Assembly: GCA_902825215.1 (NCBI GenBank)
Contig: LR782234.1
Location: 1,984,001 to 2,048,000, forward strand
Reading direction: 5' to 3'
From: Pseudomonas fluorescens
GTDB lineage: Bacteria > Pseudomonadota > Gammaproteobacteria > Pseudomonadales > Pseudomonadaceae
DNA: 64,000 bases
Positions 1-8,431 of the stretch are shown here, piece by piece. The notes under the pieces are model-generated. The model was not told where the DNA came from and searched no databases. It was given only the letters and a program-made list of their open reading frames with translations. Each line of letters opens with the position of its first letter. Position 1 is the first letter of the stretch. The position numbers and the translations under genes are program-made.

Positions 1-19
1 TGGCAAGCCAGCTCCCACA
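1..19. repeat. Half of a REP element cut by the window start
   Basis: The first bases match the right arm of the GCTGGC...GCCAGC class of Pseudomonas REP repeat that is seen complete at 39922-40009. The left arm should lie just outside the window. Confidence 0.7.
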
Positions 20-48
20 CGGTTATCTGTCCGGCTGAACAAGTGAGG

Positions 49-78
49 TTCGACCTGTCATCTTCGGCAACGTAGAAT
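49..78 (+). promoter_or_regulatory. Candidate sigma-70 promoter of speE
   Basis: TTCGAC (49-54) and TAGAAT (73-78) are separated by 18 bases and lie about 65 bases before the speE start codon. The -10 box is good and the -35 box only fair, so this is a prediction by inspection. Confidence 0.4.
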
Positions 79-144
79 GCGCGCCTTTCCCGGGCAATCG
101 TCCCCCACGATTGGCGCCCGCGCATTTCATCGGAGCACTTGACC

Positions 145-1020
145 ATGACCGTCACCAAAACCAGCGAGTACCTGGAAACCCTATACGAAGGCTACGGCCA
201 GCGTTTTCGCATGGAAAAACTGCTGCACGAAGTGCGCACCGAACACCAGCATCTGGTGATTTTCCAGAACCCGCGCATGGGCCGGGTGATGGCGCTGGAC
301 GGCGTGATCCAGACCACCGAAGCCGACGAATTCATCTACCACGAAATGCTCACCCATGTGCCGATCCTCGCCCACGGCAGCGCCAAGCGTGTGCTGATCA
401 TTGGTGGCGGTGACGGCGGCATGCTGCGCGAAGTGACCAAGCACGCTGGCGTTGAACACATCACCATGGTCGAAATCGACGGCACCGTGGTCGACATGTG
501 CAAAGAGTTTCTGCCGAACCATTCCGCCGGCGCCTACGACGATCCACGCCTGAACCTGGTGATCGACGACGGCATGCGTTTCGTCGCCACCACCACGGAA
601 AAATTCGACGTGATCATCTCTGACTCCACCGACCCGATCGGCCCGGGCGAAGTGCTGTTTTCGGAGAACTTCTACCAGGCCTGCCACCGCTGCCTCAACG
701 AGGGCGGCATTCTGGTCACGCAGAACGGCACACCGTTCATGCAGATCGACGAAGTGAAAACCACTGCCGGTCGCCTCAACAGCCTGTTCCCGGACTGGCA
801 TTTCTATCAGGCGGCGGTGCCGACCTACATCGGCGGTTCGATGACCTTCGCGTGGGGCTCGACCAACCCGGCTTATCGCAAACTCAGCCGTGAAACCCTG
901 CAACAGCGTTTCATCGGCAGTGGCATCGTCACCCGCTACTACAACCCGGAAATCCACATCGGCGCCTTCGCCTTGCCGCAATACGTGCTGCAGGCGATCA
1001 ACAAGCCGGGCAATAACTGA
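145..1020 (+). CDS. speE: Polyamine aminopropyltransferase (spermidine synthase)
   Basis: Transfers an aminopropyl group from decarboxylated S-adenosylmethionine to putrescine, giving spermidine in the cytoplasm. The 291-residue protein has the usual length. It shows the glycine-rich nucleotide-binding motif GGGDGG at residues 87-92, the upstream segment DEFIYHEML (61-69), and the family signature SDSTDPIGP that carries the catalytic aspartate. I chose ATG 145; a TTG at 139 is in frame but gives only two extra residues. It stands alone: its promoter lies just upstream and a REP doublet follows 22 bases after the stop. Identification is secure; whether it is the only spermidine synthase of the genome cannot be told here. 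Confidence 0.95.
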   Translation: MTVTKTSEYLETLYEGYGQRFRMEKLLHEVRTEHQHLVIFQNPRMGRVMALDGVIQTTEADEFIYHEMLTHVPILAHGSAKRVLIIGGGDGGMLREVTKHAGVEHITMVEIDGTVVDMCKEFLPNHSAGAYDDPRLNLVIDDGMRFVATTTEKFDVIISDSTDPIGPGEVLFSENFYQACHRCLNEGGILVTQNGTPFMQIDEVKTTAGRLNSLFPDWHFYQAAVPTYIGGSMTFAWGSTNPAYRKLSRETLQQRFIGSGIVTRYYNPEIHIGAFALPQYVLQAINKPGNN

Positions 1021-1042
1021 CACTCCCCCGCGACGTCCCTCT

Positions 1043-1129
1043 GTGGGAGCGAGCCTGCTCGCGAAAGCTGTGGATCAGACAGACATATTTGTCTGACACA
1101 CCGCCTTCGCGAGCAGGCTCGCTCCCACA
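1043..1129. repeat. REP doublet (REPIN), inward arms
   Basis: Two copies of GTGGGAGCGAGCCTGCTCGC face each other across a short spacer, total 87 bases, so the whole unit can fold into one long hairpin. It sits just after speE and may act as a transcript 3' end. Same class and length as 5694-5780, 36859-36945, 43940-44026 and 49122-49209. Confidence 0.9.
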
Positions 1130-1225
1130 TTGCGTTTTGCGCTGTGTAATCCTTTTGAACCAACTATCGCGGCAAAACGTCCAGATAGAGGTAAGCCCAT
1201 CTACGGGTTGATCGAGGAGGCACTG

Positions 1226-1459
1226 ATGCAAAAGTGGAAAGTCACTTTCGTGGATGATCATGGTGAAATCGTTGATGAAATCTTCGAACGTGAGGAATGC
1301 CCGACCGACGATGAAGCCGCCCGGCTGATCAAGGAAAGGCTCCTTCCGGTGGCTGCCCTGCTGGATATGAACGATCTGGAAGGACGCACCGCCGATGCTG
1401 GCGTTAAAAACCTCAAAACCCAGAACGGCATCGAGATCCGCAGCATCACGCCAATCTGA
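1226..1459 (+). CDS. Small hypothetical protein, 77 aa
   Basis: I do not recognise a family. The 77-residue product is hydrophilic and mixed-charge, rich in acidic residues in its first half (DDHGEIVDEIFEREE) and ends in a short beta-like stretch (IEIRSITPI). There is no signal peptide, membrane segment or metal motif, so it is probably cytosolic. The start was set at ATG 1226 because a strong ribosome binding site (GAGGAGG, 1214-1220) lies five bases ahead; the open frame extends upstream to 1130 but through REP-flanking sequence. It is followed by about 210 bases without a gene before rraB, so it is probably monocistronic. Confidence 0.7.
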   Translation: MQKWKVTFVDDHGEIVDEIFEREECPTDDEAARLIKERLLPVAALLDMNDLEGRTADAGVKNLKTQNGIEIRSITPI

Positions 1460-1670
1460 ACACTTCCTGTCATCTCGTAAACCAGGCCTTGGCAGCGCCG
1501 CTCTCTTGCGGCTACTCTGCAGGGGAGATCAGCGAATGGATCGCTAAGGTCTGGTCTTGTCAGCTACATGCTTGTTCCCGCGCACAACCGCAGCGTTGTC
1601 GAAGTACTTAGGCCACAGGCCCGGGGCGGGAATACGGAAAGTCTATCCATCTATGCGAGGGGGACGATTC

Positions 1671-2018
1671 ATGAGCACAGCCTATCAAGAAGACATCAGC
1701 AGCAATGTTCTGCGCCGCATGAAAGAAGGCGGTTTCGACTTTTCCCGGTTTCATCCCATCGAGTTCTACGCCATTTTCCCGGACGAGGAGCGGGCGCGCA
1801 GGGCGGCAGGCAAATTTCGCGGTGAATCCATCAATGCTCAGGTCAGCGCGCGCGATGATGGCGCCTGGTCGCTGGAACTTAGCAAGGTCATGTACGCAAC
1901 CTATGACGATATCGGTGATTTCGAGCAGGGCTTTTCCGCCGTGGTCGAACCGCTGGGCGGCATCATCGAAGGCTGGGGCGTCAAGCAGGAGGTGCGCAAC
2001 CGCCACCGTTTGAACTGA
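1671..2018 (+). CDS. rraB: RraB-type regulator of ribonuclease E activity
   Basis: The 115-residue protein resembles the RraB family, which binds RNase E and restrains mRNA turnover. Family-like features are the helical N-terminus, the central stretch FYAIFPDEERARRAAGKF, and the C-terminal segment in which an acidic DIGDFEQ region precedes GGIIEGWGV. It is somewhat shorter than the E. coli protein (138 residues, from memory). ATG 1671 follows a purine-rich site (GCGAGGGGGA). A hairpin terminator follows at 2040-2067. The companion regulator rraA lies at 50480-50971. The family assignment is fairly sure; binding to RNase E is inferred from the family. Confidence 0.8.
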   Translation: MSTAYQEDISSNVLRRMKEGGFDFSRFHPIEFYAIFPDEERARRAAGKFRGESINAQVSARDDGAWSLELSKVMYATYDDIGDFEQGFSAVVEPLGGIIEGWGVKQEVRNRHRLN

Positions 2019-2039
2019 TCGCTTGCACGGCTTGTAGCG

Positions 2040-2067
2040 CAACGGCTGACCTTCGGGTCGGCCGTTG
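2040..2067 (+). terminator. Terminator after rraB
   Basis: CAACGGCTGACC and GGTCGGCCGTTG pair with one G-T wobble around a TTCG tetraloop, 21 bases after the rraB stop. The T-run afterwards is weak (TTGTTTGTG). Confidence 0.65.
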
Positions 2068-2122
2068 TTGTTTGTGCGCTGCGCAAACGCTGTGGCAAAA
2101 CCCTGAAACAAGAATCCGGGGC

Positions 2123-2149
2123 AAAAAAAAGCCACCGGAGAGGGTGGCT
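2123..2149 (-). terminator. Strong minus-strand intrinsic terminator
   Basis: Read on the minus strand, AGCCACC and GGTGGCT form a stem that is followed directly by eight U residues. No minus-strand gene lies upstream of it, so it must end either a small RNA or an antisense transcript. On the plus strand the hairpin has no T-run. Confidence 0.75.
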
Positions 2150-2272
2150 AAAAGGGAAGAGCGATCCGCGCTGAAACCCTTGCGGGCTATAGCGGGCGGG
2201 CTGCCGGAGCAGTCCAGGTCAGTTGAGCTGGCAGTTTCGTGAGGCGGTGGCCGGCGAAGTTTTGCAGCGAAT
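2123..2272 (-). ncRNA. Candidate small RNA of about 150 nt
   Basis: The minus strand here has a plausible promoter (GATAAT -10 box, complement of 2279-2284, with a weak TTTCAC 18 bases further upstream) and, about 150 bases on, a textbook U8 terminator. No minus-strand open frame with a ribosome binding site fits between. The 484-base gap 2019-2502 is otherwise empty apart from the rraB terminator. I cannot match it to a named RNA; a transcribed but non-functional stretch is the alternative. Confidence 0.4.
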
Positions 2273-2502
2273 GCGCGGATTATCCGTACGCTGCGGCGGG
2301 CAGTGAAATCAGTTCTGACTATGCTGGTGATAGGCGTTGCAATGCGTCGCAATGAAGCGGGGGCAATCCTGTTGGAGCATTTGTCGCACAGGAATGGTGC
2401 GGCGTCTGCGATGTGAATATCCAACCGATTGAAATTAAAGCGTTTATGCCGATGGCACGGGCCTTGCGAAGGCCTGTATGTCCGGGTGACAAGGAGTACG
2501 GC

Positions 2503-3912
2503 ATGATCCGCACCTATTTTGATGAAATGTACGATGCCGGCGGCCAGGTTCGCCCGCATTATCGTGAGTTCGCCCGATGGCTGGCCGATACGCCGGATGA
2601 ACTGCTGGCGCAACGGCGGCGCGAAGCCGATCTGCTGTTCCACCGCGCCGGGATTACCTTCACGCTCTATGGGGACGAGCAGGGCACCGAGCGTTTGATT
2701 CCGTTCGACACTATCCCGCGCAGCATTCCTGCCAGCGAATGGCGGATCGTCGAGCGCGGCTGCATCCAGCGGGTCAAGGCGCTGAACATGTTTCTCGCCG
2801 ACCTGTATCACGAGCAGCGCATCATCAAGGCCGGGATCATTCCCGCCGAACAGGTGCTGGCCAACGAGCAATACCAGTTGGCGATGCAAGGCCTGGATCT
2901 GCACCGGGATATCTATTCGCATATTTCCGGCGTCGATCTGGTGCGCGACGGCGACGGCACCTATTACGTGCTCGAAGACAATCTGCGTACGCCGAGCGGC
3001 GTGAGCTACATGCTCGAAGACCGCAAGATGATGATGCGCCTGTTTCCGGAGCTGTTCGCCGCCCAGCGCATCGCACCGATCGACCACTACCCGAACCTGT
3101 TGCTTAACACCCTGAAAAGCTCAAGCCCGATCGATGACCCGAGCGTGGTGGTGCTGACGCCGGGGCGCTTCAACAGTGCGTTTTTCGAGCACGCGTTTCT
3201 GGCGCGGGAAATGGGTGTGGAACTGGTCGAGGGCGCGGACCTGTTCGTGCGTGACGACAAGGTGTTCATGCGCACCACCGATGGCCCGAAAGCGGTCGAC
3301 GTGATCTATCGCCGCCTCGACGACGCCTTTCTCGATCCGCTGGCGTTCAACCCGGATTCGATGCTTGGCGTGCCGGGGCTGCTGTCGTCGTATCGCTCCG
3401 GCAATGTCGTGCTCGCCAACGCGATCGGCACTGGCGTCGCGGATGACAAGTCGGTGTATCCGTTTGTCACTGACATGATCCGTTTCTACCTCGACGAAGA
3501 ACCGATCCTGAAAAACGTGCCGACCTGGCAATGCCGCAACCCGTCTGAACTGTCCCATGTGCTGGCCAACCTGCCAGATCTGGTGGTCAAGGAAACCCAG
3601 GGCTCCGGCGGTTACGGAATGCTGGTGGGGCCGGCGGCGACGACAGCCGAAATCGATGCGTTTCGCGAGCGCATCAAAGCCAAACCGCATGCGTACATCG
3701 CACAGCCGACGCTGTCGCTGTCGACCTGTCCGACCTTTGTCGAAAACGGCATTGCGCCGCGCCATATCGATTTGCGTCCGTTTGTCCTGTCCGGGCGCGA
3801 AACCCGGGTTGTGCCTGGCGGTTTGACGCGCGTGGCCCTGCGCGAGGGCTCCCTGGTGGTGAATTCCTCTCAGGGTGGCGGAACCAAGGACACCTGGGTG
3901 GTCGAGGATTGA
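2503..3912 (+). CDS. Circularly permuted type 2 ATP-grasp protein
   Basis: First gene of a three-gene operon. The 469-residue protein belongs to the circularly permuted ATP-grasp family (DUF404/DUF407 type), expected to join a carboxylate to an amine through an acyl-phosphate, although the substrate is unknown. Visible landmarks are YVLEDNLRTPSGVSYMLEDR, a nucleotide-binding glycine-rich loop VVKETQGSGGYGM, and the C-terminal NSSQGGGTKD segment. ATG 2503 was chosen for its ribosome binding site AAGGAG (2491-2496); earlier in-frame starts run through non-coding sequence. The alpha-E gene follows after 12 bases and the transglutaminase gene after that. Peptide-like product or protein modification is inferred from the operon, not seen. 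Confidence 0.88.
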   Translation: MIRTYFDEMYDAGGQVRPHYREFARWLADTPDELLAQRRREADLLFHRAGITFTLYGDEQGTERLIPFDTIPRSIPASEWRIVERGCIQRVKALNMFLADLYHEQRIIKAGIIPAEQVLANEQYQLAMQGLDLHRDIYSHISGVDLVRDGDGTYYVLEDNLRTPSGVSYMLEDRKMMMRLFPELFAAQRIAPIDHYPNLLLNTLKSSSPIDDPSVVVLTPGRFNSAFFEHAFLAREMGVELVEGADLFVRDDKVFMRTTDGPKAVDVIYRRLDDAFLDPLAFNPDSMLGVPGLLSSYRSGNVVLANAIGTGVADDKSVYPFVTDMIRFYLDEEPILKNVPTWQCRNPSELSHVLANLPDLVVKETQGSGGYGMLVGPAATTAEIDAFRERIKAKPHAYIAQPTLSLSTCPTFVENGIAPRHIDLRPFVLSGRETRVVPGGLTRVALREGSLVVNSSQGGGTKDTWVVED

Positions 3913-3924
3913 AGGAAGCTTGCC

Positions 3925-4875
3925 ATGTTAAGTAGAACTGCCTCGGATCTGTATTGGATGTCGCGTTATCTGGAGCGCGCGGAAAACCTCGCGCGCATGC
4001 TCGACATCAGTTATTCGCTGTCGCTGATGCCGCAGGACGGGCGTGGCGATGGTCTGCATGAGCTGGCGATGCCGCTGCTGATCACCGGCACCCTCGATGA
4101 TTATCTGGAGCGTCACGGCGCGCTGCATGCCGAACGCCTGCTGCACTTTTTCGCCCTCGATGCGGCCAACCCGGCCAGCATCTACAGTTGCCTTGGCGCT
4201 GCGCGGGCCAGCGCTCACGCAGTGCGCGGGCGGATCACGGCGGACATGTGGGAGAACATCAACGCCACCTGGCTGGAAATTCGCGGGATCGCCGAGCAGG
4301 GCCTGAGCCGCTATGGCATGAGCCGTTTCTGCGAATGGATCAAGGAACGCTCGCACCTGTTCCGCGGCGCGTCCTACGGCACGATCATGCGCAACGATGC
4401 GTTCCGCTTCATTCGTCTGGGCACGTTCATCGAGCGCGCAGACAACACGCTGCGCTTGCTCGATGCCCGTTATGAAATGGCCGGCGATCAGGCCGAAGCC
4501 GTCAGCGACGGCACCGCGCATGCGTATTACCAGTGGAGTGCCTTGCTGCGCGCATTGTCATCCTTCGAGGCCTACACCGAAATCTACCGCGATGCCCCCG
4601 GCGCCCGACATGTCGCCGAACTGCTGCTGTTGCGCGCCGATGTGCCGCGTTCGCTGCGTGCCTGCACCGAGGAGATCGACCAGATCCTCGCGCAACTGCC
4701 CGGTGCCAACGGGCGACCGGCGCAACGTCTGGCCGCGGAAATGGACGCGCGCCTGCGCTACACCGGCATCAACGAAATCCTCGAGGAAGGCCTGCACGCC
4801 TGGCTGACCGAATTCATCCCCTTGGTGCGCCAGTTGGGCAACGCCATTCACAGTTCCTACCTGGAGGCTGCATGA
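3925..4875 (+). CDS. Alpha-E domain-containing protein
   Basis: The 316-residue, mostly alpha-helical protein matches the alpha-E family, recognisable from its start (LSRTASDLYWMSRYLERAEN) and from conserved helical segments such as SRFCEWIKERSHLFRG. Its biochemical role is not known; the family is found almost always next to a circularly permuted ATP-grasp and a transglutaminase, as here. A ribosome binding site (GAAGGAAG) precedes ATG 3925. Its stop codon overlaps the next start by four bases (ATGA), which indicates translational coupling and a stoichiometric complex or pathway. Confidence 0.88.
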   Translation: MLSRTASDLYWMSRYLERAENLARMLDISYSLSLMPQDGRGDGLHELAMPLLITGTLDDYLERHGALHAERLLHFFALDAANPASIYSCLGAARASAHAVRGRITADMWENINATWLEIRGIAEQGLSRYGMSRFCEWIKERSHLFRGASYGTIMRNDAFRFIRLGTFIERADNTLRLLDARYEMAGDQAEAVSDGTAHAYYQWSALLRALSSFEAYTEIYRDAPGARHVAELLLLRADVPRSLRACTEEIDQILAQLPGANGRPAQRLAAEMDARLRYTGINEILEEGLHAWLTEFIPLVRQLGNAIHSSYLEAA

Positions 4876-5675
4876 GACTCTCCATTAGCCACGAGACCAC
4901 CTATCACTATGAAGATCAGGTGCGCGCGAGCATCCAGTACCTGCGCCTGACACCTCACGACAGCGAGCGTCAACATGTGCTGAGCTGGCAACTCGACTTG
5001 CCGCGCCCGGTGCGCGCGCAACTCGATCCATTCGGCAATATCCTGCATGTGCTGACCATGGATGAACCCCACGAAGCGATCATCATCGGCGCGCGCGGGC
5101 AGGTCGATATCGATGAGCTGCGCGAGGCCGAGCATGAGAGCCAGTCGGCGCTGCCATTCCTGCGTTTTACCCGACTGACCGAGGCGGACGAGGCACTGCG
5201 CGCGTTCGCGGAAAAATCCTGCAAGCAGCGTCGTGATCGCACGGCGTTGATCGATTTGATGCACGGCTTGAATCAGTACATGACCTACACGCCGGGCTCG
5301 ACCGAAGTCGATACCAGCGCCGCCGAAGCATTTGCCGGGCGCGCCGGTGTCTGCCAGGACCATACCCACGCGTTTCTGGCCTGCGCCCGCAGCCTGGGGG
5401 TTCCGTCACGTTATGTGTCGGGCTACCTGTACAGTGAAGATTGCGAGCATCTGGCCAGTCACGCCTGGGCGGAAGCCTGGCTGGATGACGCCTGGTACAG
5501 CTTCGACGTGACCAATCAACTGGCGCGGCCGGAGCGGCATCTGAAGCTGGCGGTAGGTCTGGATTACCTGGATGCCTGCCCGGTACGCGGCATGCGCCGT
5601 GGCGGCGGGTGTGAGCAGATGCATGCGAAAGTACTGGTGTCGCCGACGCCGGTCATTTCCGTGCAACAACAATAA
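4872..5675 (+). CDS. Transglutaminase-like cysteine protease family protein
   Basis: The 267-residue protein has the bacterial transglutaminase N-terminal beta domain (residues 1-85) and a papain-like transglutaminase core. The catalytic triad is visible: C161 in AGVCQDHTH, H198 in ASHAWAE and D212 in SFDVTN. No signal peptide is present, so it should act in the cytoplasm. Bacterial members act as peptidases or amide-forming enzymes. The start overlaps the alpha-E stop (ATGA). As third gene of the operon it may cleave or transfer the product made by the ATP-grasp enzyme; this is inference. A REP doublet follows 18 bases after the stop. Confidence 0.88.
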   Translation: MRLSISHETTYHYEDQVRASIQYLRLTPHDSERQHVLSWQLDLPRPVRAQLDPFGNILHVLTMDEPHEAIIIGARGQVDIDELREAEHESQSALPFLRFTRLTEADEALRAFAEKSCKQRRDRTALIDLMHGLNQYMTYTPGSTEVDTSAAEAFAGRAGVCQDHTHAFLACARSLGVPSRYVSGYLYSEDCEHLASHAWAEAWLDDAWYSFDVTNQLARPERHLKLAVGLDYLDACPVRGMRRGGGCEQMHAKVLVSPTPVISVQQQ

Positions 5676-5693
5676 GGCCTACCTATAACTCCT

Positions 5694-5780
5694 GTGGGAG
5701 CGAGCCTGCTCGCGAAAGCGATATATCAGCCAGCAATTCAGCGACTGATGCACCGCCTTCGCGAGCAGGCTCGCTCCCAC
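5694..5780. repeat. REP doublet (REPIN), inward arms
   Basis: 87-base unit with the GTGGGAGCGAGCCTGCTCGC arm and its complement. It lies between two converging genes. Confidence 0.9.
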
Positions 5781-5793
5781 AAGGGAAATGGTG

Positions 5794-6600
5794 TCAGGGC
5801 TTAACCTTGCGTCCGGCCATGTGCCTTAGATACCCCACCAGCATTTCCAGCTCCCCATCCGGCAACACCTCTGCAGAGAACCCCGGCATCTTCGCCTGCG
5901 GCCACTGGCGCAAGCTCTGCGGATCGCGAATGTAGCGCTTGAGGAAGTCCGCGCCGAAATACTCGGTCGGGTTGTACGGAATATTCAGATCCGGCCCGAA
6001 TTGCGCATCCCCCGCGCCGTTCAAGCGGTGACAGGCCAGGCAGTTTTTCTGAAACAGCGCGAAACCCTGATTCACCGGGTCATCTGCCTTCAACTCCGGG
6101 TCCGGCAGCAGGGCCGGGAAGCGCTCGGCGACGGGCGCCATGCGCTTGATGCTCGCCACTTCGAACGGCCATTGTTCGGGACTGATGTGACCTTTCTGCG
6201 GATCGCTCCAGACCAGATAGAACGGCCCGGCGCTGTGTTTGCCTGCCGCCAGCGGTGGCCAGGGCTGCGCCGGGTCTTCGATGGCCAGCCACGCTCGCGC
6301 GCCGTCACGGTTGAGCAACGGCGCCGCAGCCAACTCTGCGGCAAAGCCGTCCAGCGCCACCGCTTGCAGGTGATCTTGCGGCTGGATGCCGGTCAGCAAC
6401 GCGGCCATCGGCACGACACGATAGGTCATGTCCCTTTTGTAGGACACATCGTTTTTGATCGTCAGGGTTTGCACTTGAGGATGCCTGAGCAATTCCTCGG
6501 TCTGCCAGGTGCGAGCGGTTGCGCCCAACTGCAAATCAAGCTGAGCGGCTGACAAGGGCATGCTGAGCAGCATCGCCCCGAACACAATGAGCGCTTTCAA
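5794..6600 (-). CDS. Periplasmic SUOX-fold-like protein fused to cytochrome c
   Basis: The 268-residue protein begins with a signal peptide (KALIVFGAMLLSMPLSA). Residues about 20-150 resemble the sulfite-oxidase (molybdopterin-binding) fold, with VVPMAALLTGI and the closing WPFEVASIKRM, but no molybdenum-ligating cysteine is seen there. The C-terminal part is a cytochrome c domain with heme motif CLACH (C187, C190, H191) and a likely methionine ligand in KMPGF. It probably passes electrons in the periplasm; the partner is unknown. I chose TTG 6600 because it begins directly at the signal peptide, with AGGGA nine bases upstream; an in-frame ATG at 6648 would place a charged stretch before the signal. 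Confidence 0.7.
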   Translation of the reverse strand: MKALIVFGAMLLSMPLSAAQLDLQLGATARTWQTEELLRHPQVQTLTIKNDVSYKRDMTYRVVPMAALLTGIQPQDHLQAVALDGFAAELAAAPLLNRDGARAWLAIEDPAQPWPPLAAGKHSAGPFYLVWSDPQKGHISPEQWPFEVASIKRMAPVAERFPALLPDPELKADDPVNQGFALFQKNCLACHRLNGAGDAQFGPDLNIPYNPTEYFGADFLKRYIRDPQSLRQWPQAKMPGFSAEVLPDGELEMLVGYLRHMAGRKVKP

Positions 6601-6710
6601 TTGAACGCCATCCCTGTCGTGGAAAGGCGCAAAGATTGGCACAGCCACGCTGGCCCGGATAGCAGGCCAGTCATCTATTCGCTGGCGATTGATTGCACCT
6701 GCCGCTTGAT

Positions 6711-6806
6711 TCAGCCGATGACCTTGGTCAGATTCGGCAAAATCAACAACAGCGTCGTGGCAAAAAGAATGAGCCCTGCTTGACGTACTTTGGGTTGTTT
6801 GAACAT
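6711..6806 (-). CDS. 31-residue single-span membrane protein
   Basis: A short open frame with a near-consensus ribosome binding site (AAGGCGG, seven bases before ATG 6806). It encodes a basic N-terminus (MFKQPKVRQ), one hydrophobic helix (AGLILFATTLLLILP, about residues 10-24) and a short tail NLTKVIG. The layout fits a small inner-membrane protein with its N-terminus inside. It lies 110 bases upstream of the cytochrome gene on the same strand and might be co-transcribed with it. Function unknown. The coding case rests on the binding site and the protein-like composition. Confidence 0.55.
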   Translation of the reverse strand: MFKQPKVRQAGLILFATTLLLILPNLTKVIG

Positions 6807-7200
6807 GGCTTGACCGCCTTTATTGTTATTTCCTGATGCCTGCCTGCATATCCATGACGGCACGCGTTGCACTTCCTGTTGAAGAACGCCGGCCTCGGCA
6901 AAACCCGACGACCATGACGTACATCTTCTACATTAGGGCCCACGCGGACCGTGCCTTAGATCCATTTCATATGTCCTTGCTGCGATCCGCGATTAAAACG
7001 TTATGAGGCGTATTGCCAGCTTCTTGGTTGGCCGCTGGCTAGACAACTCGCCGACCTGAACCGGTTCACCTGATGGCCGATGACCGTCCGTCTGAGCATG
7101 TGCGTCAAGCGCTTTGAGCGCTGTGGTCATTGAATCCTCGGCCGTTGCGGTCGAGAGTGAGGCCACACCCCTTCACTGATCGCCCAGGTTCGAGGACGCC
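6807..7200. other. Intergenic region of 394 bases
   Basis: Divergent region between the small membrane protein and the thiolase gene. I see no convincing gene, REP or terminator. It should hold promoters in both directions; the AT-rich part at about 6955-7005 is the most likely place. A fatty-acid repressor site could be expected but I could not identify one. Confidence 0.5.
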
Positions 7201-8406
7201 ATGACCGAAGCTCTGATATTCGATGCGTTACGCACGCCCCGCGGCAGGGGCAAGGCCGACGGCGCCTTGCACAGTGTGAAACCGGTGAATCTGGTCGCCG
7301 GATTGTTGACCGCATTGCAGCAACGCACCGCGCTGGACACCAGCCAGGTCGATGATGTGGTGCTCGGCTGCGTCACGCCCGTCGGTGATCAGGGCGCTGA
7401 CATCGGCAAAACCGCGGTGCAGGTCGCCGATTGGGACGTCAGCGTGGCGGGGCTGCAAATCAACCGGTTCTGCGCCTCGGGTCTGGAGGCGGTCAATCTT
7501 GGCGCGATGAAAGTGCGTTCGGGTTTCGAAGAATTAGTGGTGGTCGGTGGCGTCGAATCCATGTCGCGCGTGCCGATGGGCAGCGATGGCGGCGCCTGGG
7601 CGCTGGACCCGCAAACCAACCTGCACAGCCATTTCACTCCGCAAGGCGTCGGCGCGGACTTGATCGCGACCCTTGAGGGCTTCAGCCGTCACGACGTTGA
7701 CGCCTATGCGCTGCATTCGCAGCAAAAAGCCGCGCGGGCACGGGCCGATGGCTCGTTCAACAAATCACTGGTGCCGGTGCAGGACCAGAACGGCATTATC
7801 CTGCTCGACCACGATGAGTTCATTCGCGCCGAATCGACGCTTGAAGGTCTCGGCAAACTCAAGCCGAGTTTCGAAATGATCGGCCAGATGGGTTTCGACG
7901 CCACCGCGCTGCGGGTGTACAGCCATGTCGAGCGGATCGATCATGTGCATACGCCGGGCAACAGTTCCGGGATCGTTGACGGTGCCGCGCTGATGCTGAT
8001 CGGCTCCGAAGCCAAGGGCAAAGCGCTGGGCCTGCAACCCCGCGCGCGCATCGTCGCCACGGCGGTGACCAGTACCGACCCGACCATCATGCTCACCGGC
8101 CCGGCACCGGCCACCCGCAAGGCACTGGCCAAGGCCGGGCTGCGCGTGGAAGACATTGACCTGTTCGAGGTCAACGAAGCGTTTGCCTCGGTGGTGCTCA
8201 AATTCATCAAGGACATGGCCGTCGAGCCGGACAAGGTCAACGTCAACGGCGGCTCGATCGCCATGGGCCATCCGCTCGGTGCCACTGGCTGCGCCATTCT
8301 CGGCACGTTGCTCGATGAGCTGGAGGCGCGGCGCTTGCGCTACGGCCTGGCGACGCTGTGTGTCGGCGGCGGCATGGGCATTGCCACCATCATCGAACGT
8401 CTCTGA
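7201..8406 (+). CDS. Acetyl-CoA C-acyltransferase (thiolase)
   Basis: Cleaves 3-ketoacyl-CoA with CoA in fatty-acid beta-oxidation. The 401-residue protein has all three thiolase catalytic signatures: the nucleophile C91 in [13 protein letters not shown]357 in GHPLGATG and C387 in LCVGGGMG. The length is normal. It is followed after 25 bases by a fused hydratase-dehydrogenase, so the two form a two-gene operon like fadI-fadJ or a second fadAB set. Gene order (thiolase first, then the large subunit) and sequence differ from the classical fadBA order, so I leave the symbol open. Confidence 0.92.
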   Translation: MTEALIFDALRTPRGRGKADGALHSVKPVNLVAGLLTALQQRTALDTSQVDDVVLGCVTPVGDQGADIGKTAVQVADWDVSVAGLQINRFCASGLEAVNLGAMKVRSGFEELVVVGGVESMSRVPMGSDGGAWALDPQTNLHSHFTPQGVGADLIATLEGFSRHDVDAYALHSQQKAARARADGSFNKSLVPVQDQNGIILLDHDEFIRAESTLEGLGKLKPSFEMIGQMGFDATALRVYSHVERIDHVHTPGNSSGIVDGAALMLIGSEAKGKALGLQPRARIVATAVTSTDPTIMLTGPAPATRKALAKAGLRVEDIDLFEVNEAFASVVLKFIKDMAVEPDKVNVNGGSIAMGHPLGATGCAILGTLLDELEARRLRYGLATLCVGGGMGIATIIERL

Positions 8407-8431
8407 GCCCCCGCATTCAAGGAACCGTGTC

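Noticed and set aside
181..1023. Long open frame on the minus strand opposite speE
   Set aside because: It mirrors the intact speE gene codon by codon, which is common in GC-rich DNA; no ribosome binding site and no recognisable domain.
1041..1131. Array-like spacing of REP repeats considered as CRISPR
   Set aside because: Repeats are inverted pairs scattered through the window, not direct repeats with regular spacers, and no cas genes are present.
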